Shown in pieces: positions 15,501-26,200 of a stretch of 64,000 nucleotides of DNA. Each line of letters opens with the position of its first letter. Position 1 is the first letter of the stretch. The stretch spans positions 26,046,927 through 26,110,926 of the forward strand of contig NC_037594.1 of assembly GCF_003073045.1 (NCBI RefSeq). The letters run 5' to 3'. A model generated the notes under the pieces. It had not been told where the DNA came from. It made no database searches and saw only the letters and a list, made by a program, of their open reading frames with translations. Source of the stretch: Pomacea canaliculata. Taxonomy: Eukaryota; Mollusca; Gastropoda; Architaenioglossa; Ampullariidae. A program made the translations under genes and the position numbers.

Positions 15501-16994
15501 TCTCCTCTCCATTGGTAAGCAGGGTCCGTGTTTCACATCTGTGAAGCAGGATTAGTAACTGAACCTGATGTTATGGCTGTGCTAGATCCTGTACAGTCTA
15601 GCTAGTGCTGCTGTTGCTGTTGTGATTCTGATGTGGAAATGTGTCAAAGAACTGCTGTCCTTGGAGATGGTGACTCCAAGTACTCATATCTGATCAAACT
15701 TGCATCTAAAACTAAAAAGCAATAATAAATATCAATCATGATGAATCCCCATCCACCAAAATTAAAAAAAATTCTATGCTCAGAATGCTTTATTTTTATT
15801 TCACTTTTCTTTTCTAAATTGCTAGACAAAAGTTATACTTTTCTTTCTTTTGTTCTAGTGTACTGACTCATTATCAGATTGAGGCCAGTGATGTATTTTT
15901 CTCCTTCTCATATCCATTAGGCCAAGAAGCATCACCATAGCAATTCATTTGTTATCTTCATCACATCCTCTCTTACACAGTAAGGCCAGCTGTATCCTCC
16001 CAGCTATTGTGTTCTGTTGAACAGTGAAGACATTTCCATCATCATCCCATACTTGTCTTTCAGCACAAAGTGAAACAAGCAGCAACATGCCACAATATCC
16101 AGAGGTGAGCCTTTATACTCAGCGCCAGTGGGAGAACCAGGCAAATAGGGACCTTGAGGTCACACCCACACCCAGAAAATCACAGGAAGGTGACCAGAAG
16201 GAGGGTGAGGCCGTTCATGGTAAGCATCAGGAGTTATCTCTCTTGCTAGATGGTGGTAAGATTGTTGCTTGCTCCTAGTGCTAACGTGTATTATTTCATT
16301 CCTGTTTACAGAGCCCAGTACCTGCGCAGCACCTAGAGATACAGGGGAATCACGGAGGTCATCCACTGAAGGTAGACCTGTCCCTTCTGAAGAGCAAGAA
16401 AGCCAAACAGAGAAGAGTTTGGCAAGTTCTGATAGTTTCAGTGAAGTTACAGAGAATGCCTCCATGCACAACTGTGTTTATAAAACTGACCCTGTCACAA
16501 ATGGCATGGAGCAGTCTGGTCTGTTTGAGCCAACCCCGAATGTTCCAACACCCATCTTAATTGAGCAGCTACGCAGACAGCTCCAAGAAAATGGAGAGGC
16601 TAACAGTGATCGATTCAGTTCCTCATCCATGTCATCTATGTATTATTTACAAGACACCACAAACATTTTTGAAAACAGTCCTCAAAGATTTTACTTCATA
16701 CCAGTTTCTTCTGTGGGTTCCAACCCTCCTCAGGCTTCTTCTGAGAGTCCGTCATGGGGAGTCTTTGGGATGAGCAAATCCATCCTGAGAATGAAAAATT
16801 CACCAGAAACCATCCGCTTGGCAGAAAAATGCTACAGCTTGAAGATTTCAACCCTTTTCATTCTCCTGATAGTCTACAGCCGGAGAAATGTGGATGGTGC
16901 AGCACACAGCTTCTTGATGGAGCTGCCGCTGTCAACACTGGAACAACTCCAAAAACATTTTACCACAGATAACATCAAATGTACAGTTCTGTGA
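567..16994 (+). CDS. Large helical protein with Munc13 MUN/MHD2-like and DEP-like segments (5' partial)
   Basis: Exons: 567-622, 1006-1332, possibly 1882-1902 (21 nt), one ending 3008 (start unclear), 3181-3261, 3467-3636, 3808-3919, 4416-4568, 4947-5052, 5412-5518, 5759-5848, 6061-6134, 6448-6535, 6700-6788, 7131-7236, 8630-9634, 11075-11218, 11783-11867, 12313-12485, 12840-13025, 13549-13629, 13881-13946, 14183-14263, 14504-14783, 16064-16219, 16312-16994. From 3181 on, phases join without a break, giving over 1,400 residues. The protein is mostly amphipathic helix with a Ser/acidic-rich insert (exon 8630-9634). I do not recognise the family with certainty. The exons from 11783 to 14263 read like the MUN/MHD2 part of Munc13 tethers (FLKDHLNSL then FQRVIEFLWIYI). 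The exon at 14504 reads like a DEP domain. No C2 domain is visible in the window. A CCDC142-type protein is an alternative I could not test. The intron after 11867 has a GC donor. The N-terminus is missing. Confidence 0.7.
7361..7486 (+). repeat. Imperfect ~46-bp tandem repeat in an intron
   Basis: Units begin at about 7361, 7407 and 7454, each containing the core AGCATCATAACAA or a close variant followed by a TTTTTAG/CTTTTAG segment. There are about 2.6 copies. The repeat lies in the 7237-8629 intron and no coding meaning is apparent. Confidence 0.7.
7830..8078 (+). repeat. Imperfect ~120-bp AT-rich tandem repeat in an intron
   Basis: The motifs GTAAGAATAGTGTAA, AATAATGTAATCATAGCACTGT and ATGTCAGTAGCAAC, or close variants, recur in the same order about two times. 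The repeat lies in the same intron as the 46-bp repeat just upstream. Confidence 0.65.
8630..9634 (+). other. Large internal exon, Ser/acidic-rich linker (part of the Munc13-like gene)
   Basis: This 1005-nt, phase-0 exon adds 335 residues. Its first three quarters are polar, rich in Ser, Asp and Glu, and probably disordered. Its end (about 9440-9634) returns to the hydrophobic helical pattern of the neighbouring exons (GSLIDLIVLLHRSLSF). All other internal exons of the gene are 66-330 nt, so this looks like an expanded linker inserted between two helical bundles. Confidence 0.75.
11868..11869 (+). other. GC splice donor (GC-AG intron) in the Munc13-like gene
   Basis: The exon ends GATG and is followed by GCAAGT. 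The downstream acceptor at 12311-12312 restores the frame (phase 1), and no nearby GT does so. GCAAGT after a G matches the usual context of natural GC-AG introns. Confidence 0.75.
12840..14263 (+). other. MHD2/MUN-like helical segment (four exons of the Munc13-like gene)
   Basis: Exons 12840-13025, 13549-13629, 13881-13946 and 14183-14263 are all in phase 0. They encode helices with the spacing seen in the second Munc13 homology domain: a helix ending near an LxxLWxxx core, a loop, a helix with LLQALTHLMRLM followed by a Gly-containing turn (NNHGKG), then a long amphipathic helix. The match is by eye and distant. If right, it implies membrane tethering or SNARE-related work in the cytosol, which is inference. 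Confidence 0.4.
13315..13486. mobile_element. 172-bp pogo/Tigger-like MITE in an intron
   Basis: The left terminus reads CAGTCGGACCTCGATAAGTC and the right terminus is its inverted complement with few mismatches. The element is flanked by TA on both sides (13313-13314 and 13487-13488). There is no coding capacity. Ends of this type with TA target sites are typical of non-autonomous Tc1/mariner-pogo relatives. It sits in the 13026-13548 intron. Confidence 0.85.
14504..14783 (+). other. DEP-like domain exon of the Munc13-like gene
   Basis: The encoded segment contains CFSGAQLTHWILRH followed by a helix ending ALIIAQQMLDQHII. DEP domains (about 80 residues; membrane or GPCR targeting) typically have an F-[ST]-G-x-x-L/V-[VT]-x-W-L motif and an A-x-x-x-A-Q-x-L-[LM]-D-x-x-L/I-I motif in this order and spacing. 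Recognition is by motif only; a structure prediction would settle it. Confidence 0.5.
15170..15690 (-). mobile_element. Degenerate non-LTR retrotransposon, reverse-transcriptase C-terminal part
   Basis: Read on the minus strand with several stops and frame breaks, pieces such as ENKCLRRVLQ, KTNDFVRSTVDTL, LSWSDHVIWYDTLSKT and VLQGTL appear in order. These are hallmarks of the C-terminal end of LINE reverse transcriptases common in molluscs. It lies antisense in the 14784-16063 intron and is clearly dead. Confidence 0.8.
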
Positions 16995-18170
16995 CAACTT
17001 TCTGACCACAGTACCGACTGACATATGGTACTGTGAGGGGAAACTTCATGGAGAAGAAGGGTGATGTTTACTATTGACATCACTTTGATAATGTGAGTCA
17101 TTTTCAGAATAGCTGCACACTGTTGTCCATAAAATTTATCATTCTGTACTTTTATCTGGTACACTGTTTGTCCCTGCAGCTACTAAGCTTGCAGAGTGTT
17201 AGTTATCTTGACAACTAAGCTTGCAGACTATTTATTGTCATCCTAGAGAAATAGCATATTACTGCCTCCTCATGCCAATTATTTTTCGGGAGATTTGTTA
17301 GGTTTGCAAAGAGACTGTTGATAACAGCGGAGTAAGTTATTTTTTGCACAATGAGAAATCAGGAAGATTTCGGTGATTAATAGTTTGTGATATAGCAATC
17401 TCCCCAATACAGCAATCTGTGATACAAAATAAGGCCTGAGTGCTAAATATGTTTCACCTGTAAGTTATAGATATGAAGCAAGATGTAACAGATGTGATGA
17501 AAAGGGTGAGTGTAACAGATGCATGCAAGCAGAGGATGTAAACATGAATGTAACAGATGTAATGGCAAACAATTCTAGCTGTGAACTAAAAGAGCGAGTG
17601 TATACTGTATGTTAAACTGCTAAGTCAAGAGTAATAGGTGAGATTCCATAGGGAGCGGACAGGAAGACAAGTATAAATCTAGAGATATGACCTGTAAGCA
17701 CATTAATTGGCTATAAAAATATTGACTAAAAACAGTCATGTATGTGCTTGCTGTGTGTCATCCTGCCGATAAATCAGGATACATATGTTTTTATAGCATC
17801 CCTTTTCTTAAACTTGTACAGAGATGTGTACATAATGGATTGTTTTTGTTGTAAGGTTTTAAAAATATTACTTAAGAGAAACAGAAGCAGAATGAAGTAT
17901 AAAATAAGGTCTTTTCTATATAAATTGCTCTTACATTGCATACAAATATTTGCAATCAGTAATGTTTATAAAGGTTTTTGAATTTTACTTTTTGTGCAGC
18001 TTTTGAAGTTTCACATTTATATTAGTAAATTATAATTTAATGTTCTTGCTAATTATGTTTGCTGAAAGCTATTTTCATGAAAGAAAATTTATTAATCTTG
18101 GCATAGACATTATTAGTTTAATGGTAAATTGTTATATTAAGTAGATATTATAAAATAAACATTACTTCTT
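16995..18170 (+). other. Probable 3'UTR of the Munc13-like gene
   Basis: This AT-rich sequence follows the TGA at 16992-16994. It contains scattered TGTAACAGATG repeats near 17480-17570. An AATAAA at 18154-18159 is a candidate poly(A) signal; the true cleavage site cannot be fixed from sequence alone. An open frame at 17742-17981 is AT-rich and judged non-coding. Confidence 0.45.
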
Positions 18171-18184
18171 TTAATCATCATAGA

Positions 18185-18302
18185 TTTATAGCAGTGTTCA
18201 GTCTATTATTTATTTTGTCCATGTTATCCTCTTTTCTTTTGAGAAAAAAAATGTACATTTTATTATTTAATTGTGATAATTTTAAAAAGATATCACGACA
18301 GT
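18185..18302. repeat. Dispersed direct repeat, copy 1
   Basis: This ~115-bp segment starts TTTATAGCAGTGTTCAGT and contains ACATTTTATTATTTAATTGT. It recurs in the same orientation at 19806-19920 with about 80-85% identity by eye. Confidence 0.8.
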
Positions 18303-19805
18303 TGATTGATTTGAAGGAGTACGTGAGTGAGGCAACAGCTACAATTAAGTTTATATTTCATGAACTAGTGACATTTATTTGTTACTGATGTGTCTTCTCT
18401 ATCATAGCTTCAAAACTTCCAGTAATAGGTGCTTAAGTACTGTTGACAGAGCATCCTCAAGTCCCACAAGACAGCTCTGTGAGGCTCAGTGAACAAGTAT
18501 TTGCCTCTTAAGACTGGTTGTATATTCAGTCTATCACTCACCTCCAGCCATTTTTCTTTTTTGACATTTCTTGTTGATTACATTTAGCACAACTTGTTGA
18601 CAGGGCACAGATCAGCTGTTATATATTGTTTTATGCCCCGAACATAAGGGAATCCAATTTTTGTGGATGTATAATGATTCATTTCACCATTTTATTTTCG
18701 TTTTGTGTGATTGTTATTTATTTTTTTCTGTGTGTAAAATAGTTTTATAGATGATGATGTTTCCTGCCCAGTTTTACAGCATGGGATGTTCTTCTGGAGC
18801 CAGGGTCACGGAAGTTGTGATGACACTGGGTTATGACATGGGAAGAAAATCGGGAGTGTGTGTGTGCATGCATATATATGTAAATTGGTGGGCATGTGCA
18901 CATAAACATAAAGTCATAAACCCACAACAAAAGAGATTGAAACAAAATTCTACTAATAGGAGTTAGAAGCAGGAGTCCAAAACTTAGAAGAATTTCTACC
19001 TCAGAGTTATTGTATAAATGGAGTTTTTGTATTGAACCTTTAAGACATTCTCTGTATTTTATTCCCCAAAAATAGAAAAACAGAAATGGAGATAAGAAAT
19101 GAAAAAAGATATGTGAAGGCGATACTCATTTCATCTTTGACTGTTTTGATGACATCATCATGACCCAGAAAGACAAAGTGGCCATCTGATTTTTGGAAAA
19201 AAGCAAAAATTACAGCCTTAATGATGTTAATGCCAGATCAGGAAGTTGACCATTTTCTTTTGAGATATCAAGGTTCAACATGGAAAAAAAAATCTAACAA
19301 AAATTCTAAAGTAGAAATTCTTCAAACATTTGGACCTCCCCTCACAAATATTTATAAATATATAAGCCAACACTTATTGGACTTAAAATGAATAAAACAA
19401 TAAATAATATTAAAATGAATTTATTGGTGGACTTTGAAAGTCATAAATAATAACGAATATAACAAGTGTGTTAAATATGTCTGTAAAACAAGTATTAAAA
19501 ATTTTGCCTTATCATTTCATCTGGTCTATACTCATGTGCGTGAATGGCACAGCTGTGCAATTTTTATCAAACTATTATTTGCAGTGTACTATAACAGTGG
19601 CAATACAGGTACAGGGGCAACAGGACTATGTCAAGAACAGTACAGGGCACAGGAAATAAAATACAATTTACTTGTATTAATGTCAGGGTCCCCAAGTGAA
19701 ACTGCATACCTTTTATTTTTCTTGCTAATATGCTGAATGGTATGAATAATTTTGGTGGAGCTAATCATCGGTATTTTTTAAAATTGCAAAGATTACTTGA
19801 GTCTG

Positions 19806-19920
19806 TTTATAGCAGTGTTCAGTGTATTATTTATTTTGTCAATGTTACTTTTTTTATTTGAGATAAAAATGTGCATTTTATTATTTAATTGTCATGATAA
19901 TAAAAAAGATATAACGCAGT
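19806..19920. repeat. Dispersed direct repeat, copy 2
   Basis: This is the second copy of the segment at 18185-18302. The two flank about 1.5 kb of featureless AT-rich DNA between the convergent genes. This copy lies just beyond the 3' end of the channel gene, where a minus-strand poly(A) signal (TTTATT on the plus strand) would be expected. Confidence 0.8.
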
Positions 19921-20239
19921 CTAGTATGTGTCTATAAAGACTATGCCTAGACAAGAGAGTCCATGTGTAGTGGTTCGCTCGTTTCATGAATCTTTGGCTG
20001 TGACGAATCCAACAGACTGAAAACCAATCAATAGAGGTGCTCTGAATCCCAAAGTCTTCTTGCATCTCTAGCTTAAAAAGAAGTGATATGTCCAACAGGT
20101 TTTCCAATAAACCAAAATATGACTGCAATGGACCCATCATAATTTGTCTAATGGCTGTACAAAGTCCTACATATTCATTGCAAGTGAGTTTTACCATCAG
20201 ACCTTTCTATAGCTGCACACTCCACTCAGGTTCCTGAAA

Positions 20240-23200
20240 TTACGAGATACTACGCGGCTTTATTAGCTTTTCTGGCTGGGGTGAAGGCTTGGCAGAAGAA
20301 AGAAACTCTCGGCGCTTAGCATATAGCTCCTGGGCTTGTATCTGAAACAAAAGGTGTGCTTACTGCAACAGAACTTTCAAGAACGATTGCAACAGTTACC
20401 ACATTAAGTAGTATTTTAATATTTTAAGAGTAAGACTCGCTGAGGTTTCTCGCAAGAACATTCACCTTCTCCCGACCCAACCCTCCACCTTGGCATGGGG
20501 GTACACAAAAAGAACTTTCTTTTTATTTTTAATTTTTTCATCATGTGTTAACCTCAGACTATAGATACATCAATGACATCCCTTGAGGTGCATTATACAA
20601 GTATATTTAAGCATTTCCTATTTAACAAAAGTGCTAAGCATCCTAGGACTGACAGCAAAGTCCACCATCACCTGCTAGTTGGATGACTAATGCCTAGTAG
20701 TTAGTGGAACTTGTCAGGTTTTATAATCTTGGCTAACTGGCAGGTATTAGCTAGATATCCAGTTTACAGTCAACAACATAGTGTGAGCCCCAACCCTACC
20801 CTCTGACTACCTCCATTGCCTCTTCATGCCTCAGATTCAACTTACAGCATATTTCTTGTCAAGGTCAGCCATTTGCCTCCTTCGCTTAAGAGCCTTGCAA
20901 AACACAAAGCATAACAACATGGTAATTGCATCAAAGTTTTGTTGGATTATATGCACCAGACTTGCCTTCCCCTTAGTAAAAGTGTAGAGATCATCTTATA
21001 TATGTATATCCCTGAATTACTATCCTTAACTCCCTGATAGTACTGTCTGTCATGTGAACCATTATGTAAGACTCCATCTCTACACTGTTTGTAGCACTGA
21101 TAACCCCTCATGCCTTTTATCCATTGCATTATATTCTACTCTTGTACTTTATGTTGTTCTTTGAGCTTACACGTATCTCACCATCCACTGTCTGTTACCT
21201 AATGTTCATTTATCATTACTGATCAAGGCAAAGAGTGCAACCTATCTTGGTTGTGATGCTGCGCAATACGAGTACACATTATTATATGCATAAATGCACA
21301 TCTGAGTGTGCCTGAATGATAACCAATAAAGAACAAAAACGTCCAACATACCGTGACCTGGATGTGAATGATAAAAAGGAGGTGATAAATAATAAGGAGA
21401 ATGCCCAAACCAAGAATGGCCAGTTCATCATACTGTTTGAGCAGGTCATTATTCACAGTGGTCTTGTGGCCAGCAATGAAGGCATTTTCAATAGAGTACA
21501 CCGCCAGAAACAGCAATGATGCTAAAATGTACATATCCTGCAGTAGTCAATAAACACCTCAAATCTCAATCAGCATTGAAGCTAAAGTGTATATAATAAT
21601 CCTAAACATAAAATTATATATATGCAGCAGTTAATAAACATATCAAATGTACATCATGCAGTAGTCAATAAACATGAAATTTCAAAATGCATCCTAGGAA
21701 AATGCAATTTCTCAACTTCACAATGAATAACCACCTTCCATTCCTGTGAGAAATATATCACCATGCAGAGGTAGGTAGGTCATGACTATAAATGGATATA
21801 CAGCCAATATGAAAGCTGATAGCATATGTTGATTATTGACATGATTTGGGAAGGTTCCATAGTTATAGTGTGCTTGGTGGTGGAGCAGAAGCTCATCAGA
21901 GGTTCCATAGCCTGATGGTTAGTGTGCTTGGTGGTGGAGCAGAAGCTCATCGGACAACCTTGCTTGAGCCTATGACTGAAAATCTATTTCCACGCTGTCC
22001 TTCAAAAAATAGATATCTGATTTATTGATGAAGATAAAGGAGAGGGTTGGGCTTTTAATTATGCACCACAGACAAATTACTGCAAAAAAATTATGAGATA
22101 CATTAACAAGAGGGGTCAATGCTTACAGACACCACACAGGTGGGCTGGGTAAGTTATGGCAACTTACAAGATATGTCAGATAGGAAATAGTTGGCAAGCT
22201 CTGCTTGACCACCATCTTGAAGGCCACAAGGGTCAGGAAGAGAGTGATGGTGCTGACCAGTCTGTCAGAAGAGGTCGGATCAATTGATGCTGTGGTGAAC
22301 GTCAGCAACAGAATCAGAAACTGTAGGCAAGATATAAACAAATTATTTGTCATCGCCAAGGAGGAAATATAGTCACCATGCAAGTTGATTGGCACCACTA
22401 ATGATAAGCAAAAGGCAGTGGGGGAGGGGAAGGAAATCACTCCACTGGCAACATTGTTATTATTTATGGAGCATGCAAGGGAAGATAGACAACCTGAATT
22501 TATTCTTGAATCCAATGCGCATGTTGTCAATATCTGCTGATGTCTTTATCCCTGAGACCTAGTTCAAAGCTGAATAGGTATAGGCTGTCCTCTTTAAATA
22601 ATAATTAATTCCATAGGCAAAAAACAAACTATGCTACACTCCTCTTCTGCAAGAAACACGATGACCATGTCAGACAGTGTTTGTAAATTAAACCAAAGAT
22701 AAGTTGATAATAAGAAACAGAAAGAAGAAGCCAAACAAAGAATTAAATGAAAGAAAATGTAGCACACATTTTAGAAACAGCAAATTTTTGTCATTTTCTG
22801 GTCACTGTTTTGAACTGTAGGTAACAAACCTCATGACTAAACTGACTGCCATGTCATACTCATAACTAGCATCTAATATTATATACCTTCCATAATCACT
22901 GCTGAACTGACTGTCATGTGACACTCACCACAATAAAGACGACATTCCAAAGAAAGTACCCCACATTCCGCTTCACCCGCACAGTGAAGTAGAGAATGGG
23001 GTGGATGGCAGATGATGCATACTCCATAGATGTGCGCTTGAAAATACATTCCACATGCCTGCAGGTGTTGAAGAATCAGCCATTCAAAAAAATAACAGGT
23101 GCTTTATGCCTTTACTAATGCATACACCTCATCCTAGTGAATGAAGATCATCACAGAGTAAAACTGATTACATTCCCACAAAAACCTCTCCCATGTACAT

Positions 23201-26200
23201 TTATTGATGGGAAGTTATGCTTGTAATTTCTTACATTAACAGCTTCACAATCGCTTGAACTGTGTAAACTGAGGGGTGCATTTAGGCTTATATGATTAAA
23301 GGAAATGTAGAAGAGACATAGTAGCTGTAGCCTGTTGGGGGCGGGAATGCATATGGTTTACCATGTCTATAAAGTATGAATATAGATGAGTACAGCACAT
23401 TCTGATCCTGTCAGATCGACCTGTGCCCTAGCTTAGCTTAATGTTTTATATGCTATTTCCTTCACAGGGGAGCGAATGCACCATGAATGATGATATTCTA
23501 AGGGTTAAAGAATGTGCTAGAGGAAGTTAGTACTGTTCAACCAAGAGAGTGTGAAAATTGTAACATTATTCGGAGCACCGATCGTCAAATGAGGATAGTT
23601 GCAGCACAAACTCCAAATCGAGTTGAGTTAAAGCCTTTTCATGCATGTATAACCTTTTGATAATTATTATGAGGTTGTAACAACATACTACTATAGGTAA
23701 ATTTGTTTGGATAACTTTGATAATGCATACATGTAAATGTTGTTGAGTAAACAGTTTAATTGTATTTATCCACATTACAGTAAGGTGTATCTTGTCCATA
23801 AATAGCATTTTCTTATAGCTAGTGGGGTTAGTTGTCTTGTGAGGGTCTGTTGACCAGACAGCCAATACACACAACCTGGGCAGCCAAAGACACTTGTTGT
23901 GTTCTATCTAAGAATGCACAATGGTGTTGAGTGAGTTGAGAAACGTGTTCGTTCATGACATCCTCACGATGACCTGCAGACTAACCCTGCATGAAAACCA
24001 TGGTCTGCTACACCATATACAGTAGAGCTGTTTCAGTCTGGCTGCTGCCTGAAGATTTAGTTGCATAGCTGTTCTGTACTTTTGCTGCTGCAATGTACTC
24101 TTATTGTTTTAATGGATTTTACCACGGATGGGTGTCCATTTTCTGTGAAGGGTGACATGACAGAAGTTTGAGGTACACCCCTACACCCACTACCTGATTT
24201 TAGATTTGTTGTTGTTTGTCCCATGAATAATATTTGCTCTAATGCCTGCTGCAAAAGGAAAATTTTTATTGCTACATTCGTTTCTTCTAACTAATAATGA
24301 AGTATTGTTACTATTAAGGAACAAATCCCTGAGTATTATTCTCGAGGAGCATGTCTATGTTGACATGCTTGCCAAGAGCACTCATTAAGCTGTCTGAGAT
24401 ATAAAAGTCAGCCTTGCCTATAGATGGACCATTCCTGCGAATCCTGAAATGCCTTGGTGTTCACTGAACTCAGATGCCAGGGATCATGCACCATCTTAAT
24501 CTCATCCACTGACCGCTCAGAAGAAATCTGCAAACTCAAGTCCTGGGGGAAAAAAAGGTAACATCTTTTAAATTAATAACTGTAAGTGTATGCATTTTCA
24601 AAAAAAATTTATTAGTATCCATCATTATTTCTCTCTGCCTGGCTAGTACAAATTTCTTAAGCAAACATAAAATGAGAAACGTATTTTATTTCTATCTGTA
24701 TTTCACCTGGAATACCTGAACATCAAATGGGAAATGCTTGAGCTCAAGACTTTCTCGAAAGACACCTTTAAACCTCCATCGGTGTAACACAACAGGTGAT
24801 GTACAGCCAACTTCATAGCGAACTAAGTAGGAACGTCTCTCTTGGTCATAATCCCCAGCTAAGTTCATGACCTTCAGTTGAGGGTTCCAGAAATCAGTGG
24901 GCAACAACTGATTCAGCTCCTACACCAATGATGGCAAAGAGTATGCATATGCATATTGTGACTCATCACATATAAATAGACCAAAATATAAACAATATAT
25001 AATAAACAAATGAAGCCAAAAGAACAATTTTTTTGGCAAACAAAATTACCTCCCTGGTTATTATCTTTTAATTCATGTGAAATTTAAACATGCCAACATA
25101 CAAGTATGATCAGTCAATATACCAATATCAGCACATCTACCCACACATAAAATTCTATTCTGCACTGTAGTTATAATACCATAATAAGCACACACAAATG
25201 AACAGATGTGTTGGCACAGGGTGAAAATAAAATTTTGTAAGGACATCGCTTTAGCACAGCCTTTCAGTAATGAGGATTAAACCTGTTGGCTCATTCCAGA
25301 GAAAATGGGTTCCTCCCACTTGGCTTGGATGAACGCCTCTGCTTCGAACTGTTGACTGAGTGTGTCGATGTCCATCACCTTCATAAATGTGGCCTTCATT
25401 TCGACTTTTACCTGAATCAAAGGAAATGCATCAGAAATGTGTGTTGATTTGAGTGTGGGAGGTGTAGGCGAGAGTAGGAAGACATCACACTATGTAAGGG
25501 GGACGGGCACTTCAGTTCTCTTAAAATCTACATATTTGAAACTTATTGAATGTGCAGAGTTTTTATATAATAATAATAAATGTGTGATTTATAGAGCACA
25601 TAATCACACACATGAAGGAACATATGCTCTCAGCGCTTAAGACAAGTTGAAGACATGGACAGAATCCGAAGGATGAAAAGAGAAACAACTATGCAGACAA
25701 GTAATAAAAGACAAAAGACAGAAGATGCAAAGCAGAAACAGGGAACAAACAGTAAGAAAGACGCGCAGGCGGACTAGTCAAGTGACTATAATCACTAGTA
25801 TTGCCGACTATGTTATCGATTGGTGTAAACTGTAGAGTAATGCTCGTGGAACAAATGTGTTCTCAACGCATGTTTAAAGTGGCGGATATGGAAGGGAAGA
25901 GAGTTCCACTGTTTTGCAGCACAGTAACTGAAAATCCGCTGCTCATACGTGGTTGCTCTGATGACAGGGATAGAGAATGTACGGTCATCAGACGAAAAGC
26001 GGATCGAGTAGCCTGGATGACATGCAATTCAGAGAATATTGATACAAACCTGCTAATTCTTCAAAACTGGATTTCCTGTAAATTTTTAAATTAGGGCGCC
26101 CAAGAAATAATTCAATCAGATATATGTGTTTACATAGATCTCTATACTTAGATCTATCTTTCAGGGCGTCAGTTTTTCTACCCGAATGCGGAATTCTGTA

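Noticed and set aside
17742..17981. 79-aa open frame downstream of the Munc13-like gene
   Set aside because: It is AT-rich, lies in the probable 3'UTR and shows no protein features.
18465..18545. Possible SINE head (GGCTCAGTGAAC ... GGTTGTATATTC)
   Set aside because: The box matches are weak and there is no body, tail or duplication.
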